Shown: piece by piece, positions 58,042-64,000 of the stretch
How positions within the stretch are numbered: the first letter of the stretch is position 1
How the letters are laid out: the number at the start of each line of letters is the position of its first letter
Assembly: GCA_025716855.1 (NCBI GenBank)
Contig: JAIXMQ010000082.1
Span: 35,064 to 99,063, forward strand
From: Pilaira anomala
Lineage: Eukaryota > Mucoromycota > Mucoromycetes > Mucorales > Mucoraceae
DNA: 64,000 bases
Direction: 5' to 3'
Program-made: the position numbers and the translations under genes
The notes under the pieces: generated by a model
What the model was told of the DNA's origin: nothing
Database searches by the model: none
The model's input: only the letters and a program-made list of their open reading frames with translations

Positions 58042-58859
58042 AGGAAATTGTTATTTACTTATATATGATTTACGTATCTTATTCAACTTTATTGTTTATC
58101 TGCTTATAATTTTACACAAACATGTCAAACATCATCCCATTCCGAATTTATCAAATTATCACATTATTATTTTAGTTTAAAAGGACTTAATTCTACTGTG
58201 AAATAAACCATATCAAATTTTACTAGAGATATCTTCTATCTTTTTGAATATTGATCTGGCTCAAATAGACCCAAAGTAGGTTTTATAGTCGCCTAGTAGG
58301 TTCTTGTGTTGTATTTAATAATTAATCATTTAATGTGGTATGTTCTCTTTTGTATCATTTAAATATATATAAAAACCCCCCAATTACTACTACTGTTAGT
58401 ATCACTGTTCAGCTTATTGAAATTAACGTGCGTAAAACTATCAGCAAACTCAATCATCGTAATACTAGCAGCAGTCTTATCTTCAGTTTTACTTAAGGTC
58501 CATCCCATTTATGTCTTTTTGTGTCTTTCTGTTCTACTTCAATCCTAGAAAACAATCATTGGAAATCATAAGCTAAAGCTCTCTTCTTTTTTCTTTTTTT
58601 TTACGAACATCACGTTGTTAATGAGAAAGGTAAAAGGATGATGAAAAAAATCACGCTACTAAAAGATGACTTTGCGGAAGTTCAAAAAAAAGATATGTGA
58701 AAAAGTCAAAGCACGTTATCTTGAACAATCTAAAAGCTATTTTAAAGAAGATAGTAAGTCCTGATGAAGAAGAAAAAGCTCTTTCCAATGATACTAAAAT
58801 GGCTTGGCTGGAATAGTTATTGCGTATTTGGATGTCTTCAACATCACGATCAAGATTTT
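58042..58859. other. Intergenic, nothing certain
   Basis: AT-rich; short frames near 58660-58860 contain repeated lysine-rich pieces (SKAS/KHVI-like) but no reliable motif. Confidence 0.35.
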
Positions 58860-58869
58860 ATTTCAATCC

Positions 58870-59355
58870 GTTGTACTGAAATTCAAAAAAAAAAATCAAA
58901 AGCAAGTTATCCTGATCAATTCAAAAGCTACTTAAAAGTGGATAGTAGGTTCTGCTGCAGAAAAAGAGGCTATTTCTATTGAATTTATTTGTATTAGTTT
59001 TGTAGTTGAGCTGAAAACATGAGAGTAGTAACGCACTTTCATTTTGTCCAGCAGGAAAAATATTCGACGTAGAGGAAAATCAAAAGTAATTAGACATTTC
59101 AAGTATAACATAGATTTTGAACCCATTGGTTTCTATCGTACGCTTCTCATATTAAATCTTCCATGGAGAAATGAAGAAACCGAATTACTTGAAGTTGACA
59201 CCGGGCTCAAATTCAATGTGAATAATGTTGCGGTTTTGAAAGCGAAAAAAGAATTCTGTACTATCGATGATGAAGTATTAGAATCATCGTTTTTTTCAGG
59301 CTTTTTGAAACTTCTGTTCAAGATATATTCTAAAGAATACTATCTCACACTGTAA
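58870..59355 (+). pseudogene. Helitron helicase relic
   Basis: The plus frame 59044-59355 contains RRRGKSKVIRHFKYNIDF followed by GFYRTLLILNLPWRNEETEL. Helitron-encoded Rep/helicase proteins have a conserved block of the form (K/R)xxIIRxxxF...xYYRxxLxLFxPWRNE, and this fits well. Only about 100 residues survive; the Rep domain and helicase motifs are absent, so this is an inactive fragment. Flanking sequence (58764-58982) may hold further decayed pieces. The frame ends at a natural-looking stop (KEYYLTL). Confidence 0.55.
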
Positions 59356-59569
59356 AAGTTATTGGCCTTGATACCACATCAGTATAACTTGTAAATATTC
59401 GTTGCTTTTGGTTTTAAGAAAAAAGTTACCATTATCGATAAGACACGAAAACCAACTTCAGCAAAAAAATAAACGGAGAAAGTACGAAGAAAAAACATTT
59501 TTTTATTATAAATAATAACTGTGATATTAAGACCCAATATTTATTGTTCTTGAGAAATATTGAGCACTT

Positions 59570-59719
59570 TTAATGATGCCCAAAACGTGTAGTCAAGTGT
59601 ACGCCTGCATCTAAATCAGGCAGATATTTCGCATAATCTGTACCAAAAGTAGCATCGGAAGGTAAGCAATTCGTAAATACAGCTTCAAATTTAGTGCAGT
59701 AATAATAATAGACGGACAT
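59570..59719 (-). pseudogene. Short coding-like fragment of unknown origin
   Basis: A 49-codon minus frame with strikingly protein-like sequence (FTNCLPSDATFGTDYAKYL, DAGVHLTTRFGHH) in a non-coding neighbourhood. It is probably an exon remnant. I cannot place the family. Confidence 0.3.
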
Positions 59720-59989
59720 TATTATGGTATTCAAGAAAAAGACTTGCACCTGTCGTATTTGCGTTATATCTACTTACTAATATATACGTAGTAGATCAGG
59801 GTTATACACTAAACATCATAATAAAAACCTGACATATCTTCATAATAATATACATGTTTAACATTGTATATTATTATCAATATATTGAACCAAAGGAAAT
59901 ATTCTGTATTCAAATGCATATGCAAATTGACGCAAAATAAGATCAATGGTTTTCTAAACAAGATTAAATAATAAAATAATATTGAGAAT

Positions 59990-60033
59990 AAAACAAAACA
60001 AAACAAAACAAAACAAAACAAAATAAAACAAAA
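59990..60033 (+). repeat. (AAAAC)n pentanucleotide microsatellite
   Basis: About eight units of AAAAC, with a few AAAAT variants at the right end. Confidence 0.8.
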
Positions 60034-60239
60034 TAAATATTCAATTCATATTAATAGAAAATAAGAGATATTTACTGGTAACAGTCTCGATACAAGCTTA
60101 GCTACCTTGTGTTGGGATAATAACGGCTGTAACTAGCAGAAGTACATTACTTATCTATCAATACATATTTCTATTTGAACTTACAAACAAAGCTCTTCTG
60201 TGGTCACTGGTGTCAGGCTTGAGACTCGAGATATCCTAT

Positions 60240-60960
60240 TAAAAGACCTTTTGATGAGCATTGTATTTATATTAATATTTTTTCTATTTACCTCAAGAGT
60301 CTTTAAGTGCTGCTTCAATTCACACGGCAAAGTTTGCATTTATAGCCACATTTTAAGTCAGCGATAAAATCGAGTTTCAAATTTTTGTTTTGGATTTGGG
60401 TTCTGTTTCTTTCCTTTTGTTTGTGTGGACAATCAGTAATTAATGAGAAAAGTCTTAGGGTTGATTTATTAGATAAAATAAAACTGAAAGAACTCTTCTA
60501 AACTAAAATAATAATCATCTTTTATATCTTGAATATCCTGATGAGTTGTGTTTGAATAAGGACCATCTTTTTGATGGGTTTAAATGAATCTATACCCAAC
60601 TCTTCTGCTTTTGAATAAGTACGTTCTACTCTTTCGAATTGACCATAAATAATCGTGGATCCTATCTACCCGATTGGATAACAACATATCTGGTTACCAT
60701 TATTATAGAGCCACATGTGTCTCTGTCTGCTAATACCAAGGCCAACACACCATATAAGAGGCGACACCAGAGAAGCTCCTGGGATTAACTAATCCGCAAG
60801 TATTGGAGAGCGTCCTATATTGAGCTGTTTGGTCTATTGAAAAATCTTTTGATGAGCATTTTATTTCTATTTATTGATATGTTTTATTTTAATGTCGCTT
60901 TACTTGCAAAGATATCATGTAAATATTGTTGTCAGGTTTAAATTTTTCAGCCATCTTAAA
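60240..60960 (+). repeat. Pair of diverged direct repeats
   Basis: About 60240-60370 and 60840-60965 share CTTTTGATGAGCATT and later AGCCA-TTTTAA-TC-GC-A-AAAATC spacing, a direct repeat of about 120 bases separated by about 470 bases of unrelated sequence. No ORF; origin unknown. Confidence 0.4.
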
Positions 60961-60976
60961 TCCGCAAGAAAATCCC

Positions 60977-61306
60977 TTAGTAGAGTAACTCCCTCCAGAT
61001 CTGGCTCTTCTTTTTTTTTTCATTGTCATCTAGATACATAGGATCATCGTGTGACAAACCAGTATTGGCTTCTAAATGTGCTAGTCTTATCGTCTCGCTC
61101 ACGACTTCAAGTTTATTATGTACAAATCTTATTAAAGCCTTCAGACGTGAAGTAATGTATAAAAAATCTGTTTCTCCATGGCTTTCGTTTCTGTGTAGAC
61201 TTCCTCTTACTTTTACTTTAATAAAATATACATACAAATAAATATGCACACACCTATATAAAAATAATAATATCTTCCTGTGACACGAATAGAAGGTCGT
61301 TGTCAT
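60977..61306 (-). CDS. Short ORF, unknown
   Basis: A 109-codon minus frame. The middle (HGETDFLYITSRLKALIRFV followed by HNKLEVVSETIRLAHLE) looks like amphipathic helix and is more protein-like than most short frames nearby. The N-terminal piece is hydrophobic and may be intronic. No family recognised. Confidence 0.25.
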   Translation of the reverse strand: MTTTFYSCHRKILLFLYRCVHIYLYVYFIKVKVRGSLHRNESHGETDFLYITSRLKALIRFVHNKLEVVSETIRLAHLEANTGLSHDDPMYLDDNEKKKKSQIWRELLY

Positions 61307-62389
61307 CTATTTTGACAGGCTTATTAAGACAAATGAGCTTCTTTACAAAAAAATAAAATAAAGAATACACCTAATATTTCTTTATACAATATTATATACT
61401 TGGTAATAAGCATATTATATTGAAGTTTGTATTTTAAACCTGTGTTTTTTTTTATACTTAGATTTCAGCCAACTTGCGAAGAAGTACCTATCAACAGCAA
61501 CGTAATTCAATCATGCTGTTATGCAATTATGTTGTTGATAAGGCTATCTTTCTAAATCAAGTAGGATGGAAAAAAATTTCTTTCTGAACAAAGGTTTATA
61601 TTGCTTGGAAATAAATAAATATGCACTTTAATTATTATTATTATTTTTTTTTTTGGAAAGTAACAAACATTGGCGTCCAAACATTTGGAAAAGTAATGAA
61701 TGTTATTACAACATGTTAATAATTAAAGAAAAGAAGCTTATTAATATTCAGTTTTCGAAAAAGTATGGTCTTTTATTTATAGTTACAAAACATATAAGAA
61801 AAAAAAAAGGTAGATTACAAATGTACAACACTCAACAATAAAAATTATAATTTGTTCCATGGCATGTCAAAATGTTTACTTTTAATATAACGTGTGTATG
61901 GTATTTTTTTCATGAGCTAATGTGAGAGCTACTTAATACATTATCATTTGTAATCGACTTGGCGTTATATAAGCAAAAAAAAAAAAAAAACTGACTACTT
62001 AGTGAGAAAAAAACCTTGTTTATGTATATACACGTTAATTTGTTTAAAAGATTGATGTAATAAGTTCTCACACCAACTGTAAAAAAAAAAAAAAAAAAAG
62101 TAAAATACTTTCTTTTTTCTTCTTCCTTTCCGCTTTTTTATTTTATTTTTTTACGGTTACTTTATAATTTTTTATTCACTCTTCTTACACACCAAGAACT
62201 TCTTTCTTAAAAATATGACAACACTCAATCAAGTCTCCAATTACTTGGGTAATAATACACTCTCAGTTGAAACGAGCATGATACACAACTCATCTTTTCT
62301 TTTATTTTTTATTTAAGGAAAAGAAAAAGAGAAGATAATATATTCAACGATAAACATCGAAGAGTGGCCCCTACTCACTCCCCTTCACT
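61307..62389. other. Gene-poor interval
   Basis: AT-rich with several A/T runs (about 61975-61990, 62081-62099). No convincing coding sequence or RNA gene. Confidence 0.4.
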
Positions 62390-62520
62390 TATTCCGATCG
62401 AATATAGCCGACCTATGCATTGATTCATCACTCAAGGTTTAGGGTAAAGAATGTAATCTAACAGTGATTCAAGTAATAGAATCTTGTTGGCCTATTTGAT
62501 AATTGTATCTGCAGGTATAA
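62390..62520 (-). repeat. Diverged fragment of the large arm repeat
   Basis: It matches 48140-48260 in the same orientation (and 20565-20690 inverted): CCTATGCATTGATTCATCAC and AAGTAATAGAATCTTGTTGG are shared, with scattered changes elsewhere. It corresponds to the sequence just after the BTB relic. Confidence 0.7.
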
Positions 62521-63509
62521 ATAAAATAGGAAAAACTTACTATTTTACGTAGCTGATAGGTTTATTTATTAGCGTAGTACTTATTATAAACTCGGTCGAA
62601 ATAAGTGAATAAATAGTATCGTCTTACTGAACGGCTAAGTCAAAAGAAAGGTAGATGTTTACTAGTTCTGATTTCTCACTGATGATAGAGAGCTACTACC
62701 TTTACTACGACAAATGGCCTTGATAGTATGGTACCTTTTCTCTTTGTTTTGTTAATCGAGTTTTATATGATTTTGCCTACAAAAATCTGCAGTTGAAGAG
62801 CATGGTGTTTTTTTTGAAAATTACGAATGATGTTATTGTTGCTGATTCAATCTTAAACATTGATTCAAATAACGGAATATTATGGTTTGTGGTGTATCTG
62901 ATGACAATATTTATTGATTTATAATGTAAAGGGATGGGAAAAACTTATTTTACATAACTAACTGGCTAAAGTTAATAGATTTATATTTCTTATGAACTAG
63001 GGCAACATAAGAAACAGACAAATGATGCCATCAGATTAAAGGGCTTTGTTAAGGCAGATTAATATCTAATTTTATGATTCTTTACTATTATCTGATAGAA
63101 AGCTATGCTGTGACAAAAGAAAAAACAAAGGTAATTGTCGTAAAATGTCTATGTCATTAGTGAACTCATTGATGTTATAATAATATCACTGCCATTATGA
63201 CTAACACTTGATCACTATGATATTATGACTAATAATCCTTCACCATGTCATTTGCACTGTAATAACTAGAAATACTATATACTATAAATATCAATCATAA
63301 TTTTATCAAATAAACATTATCTTTATTCTTATTCAAAAGTCTACATGCAAAATAAAGCTGTCATCACTTCTTGTTTCTTTTGAATCAATCTATAACCATT
63401 CCTTTCTTTCTGTCAATTTTATTTCGATGAAACAAATGACCTTATTGGAGTAATTGACCATATTATAGTATAAATATTGATTGATTTACTCATTCACATT
63501 AAAAGACAG
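62521..63509. other. Intergenic, nothing recognised
   Basis: AT-rich sequence between two repeat-linked fragments. No gene seen. Confidence 0.4.
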
Positions 63510-63735
63510 CTATTTACCATTTTGTTTCCTAAGAATGGTAAGAAGAAAACAGGCGCTATACTTGTGTACATACAGTGCTGATTTACGATATCGATTGGTA
63601 TTTGCATGGCATAATTCAAAATAAACACCTGTTTCTAATGCTTTGTTTATATCAACTGAATTCAATTCAAATGATAAAGGTTCAGTACAAGGAAATTGAA
63701 TCATATAGATATTGTACGAGATGAATGTAAGGAAT
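63510..63735 (-). pseudogene. Fragment resembling the RNase P/MRP protein subunit p30 (Rpp1/Rpp30)
   Basis: The minus frame reads MIQFPCTEPLSFELNSVDIN followed by KALETGVYFELCHAN. Rpp1/Rpp30 proteins carry the pattern DII-(L/F)-P-x-(L/P)F-(K/E)L-x-(V/I)N-xAIExG(V/I)(Y/F)FE(I/L)CYA in their PHP-like barrel, and this fits for about 35 residues. The following residues (RYRKSALYVHKY) do not continue the family. Upstream, the frame runs into a lysine tract made by a homopolymer. A fragment or a rearranged copy is most likely; the intact gene is not in this window. The assignment rests on a short match. Confidence 0.4.
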
Positions 63736-63739
63736 TTAT

Positions 63740-63779
63740 GTTTTTTAATATGTGGGAGACTTTGAATTAGTTTAGGTTT

Positions 63780-63816
<37 letters not shown>

Positions 63817-64000
63817 TTAGAAGATGTATGCAATGGGAATTCTTAATTAATTTAGGATGAATATGTAGTGTAGAGAGTTTGTCTATCTGTTTAAATATTT
63901 TCAAAACGGATGATTGTAGCAACGACTTGACCAGGATTGAAAGGTAATTCAGAGAAGATAAACCAGCAATTATGTCTGTGTGAGGATAGAGCCAAATATG
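63740..64000 (+). repeat. Diverged copy of an arm B segment, running off the right edge
   Basis: It matches 23228-23523 (and 45300-45590 inverted) at roughly 80%: GAGACTTTGAATTAGTTTAG, a T33-type run at about 63783-63815, then AACGACTTGACCAGGATTGA and TGTCTGTGTGAGGATAGAGC. The copy continues beyond the window. Confidence 0.75.

Noticed and set aside
59809..60021. 70-codon ORF rich in Phe/Cys/Leu
   Set aside because: Its start is simply the (AAAAC)n microsatellite read on the other strand.

Overview
This window is nuclear DNA from a filamentous fungus, most likely an early-diverging one of the Mucorales (Rhizopus/Mucor type). The evidence is short GT-AG introns (about 45-80 bases) in most genes, strong AT bias with many long A or T runs, and gene content: a divergent Hsp70-like gene of a kind abundant in these fungi, VPS18, EDC3, an ABCG transporter with a cysteine-rich ectodomain, an HsbA-type secreted protein, and LINE and Helitron relics. 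No rRNA or tRNA gene, CRISPR array or prokaryotic operon is visible.

Layout. 1-850 holds a decayed unknown gene. 940-8215 (copy A) is a segment with a broken membrane-protein gene, a short inverted-repeat element and an Hsp70-like gene. 9501-14323 is single copy: an ABCG transporter (+) facing a Nudix diphosphoinositol-polyphosphate phosphohydrolase (-). 15040-19600 repeats copy A in inverted orientation, with its Hsp70-like gene deleted down to a relic. 17356-25260 (arm B) recurs in inverted orientation at 43560-51470 (arm C). About 7 kb of the arms is almost identical base for base. Each arm carries a small membrane-protein gene, a frameshifted BTB/T1 gene, short unknown ORFs and a compact, hairpin-rich, possibly Pol III-type RNA candidate.

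The roughly 18.4 kb between the arms holds housekeeping and unknown genes: a repeat-bearing 491-residue protein (-), a 481-residue protein with nonapeptide repeats (+), a 235-residue protein (+), VPS18 (-) and EDC3 (+). VPS18 and EDC3 are divergent and share a 199-base promoter. VPS18 acts in HOPS/CORVET vacuolar tethering and EDC3 in mRNA decapping; I see no functional link between them beyond the shared promoter.

51.5-64 kb is gene-poor: a 168-residue unknown protein, an HsbA-like secreted protein, a second copy of an ~890-base interspersed repeat, LINE and Helitron relics, a fragment resembling the RNase P subunit p30/Rpp1, and further diverged pieces of the arm repeat, one running off the right edge.

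The most unusual feature is the set of layered inverted duplications. The near-identical core of arms B and C is bordered on both sides by sequence that is still homologous but visibly diverged. This points to homogenisation by gene conversion, or to an assembly effect, rather than one simple recent duplication. Exon boundaries were read by eye from GT/AG and frame; no search or folding software was run.
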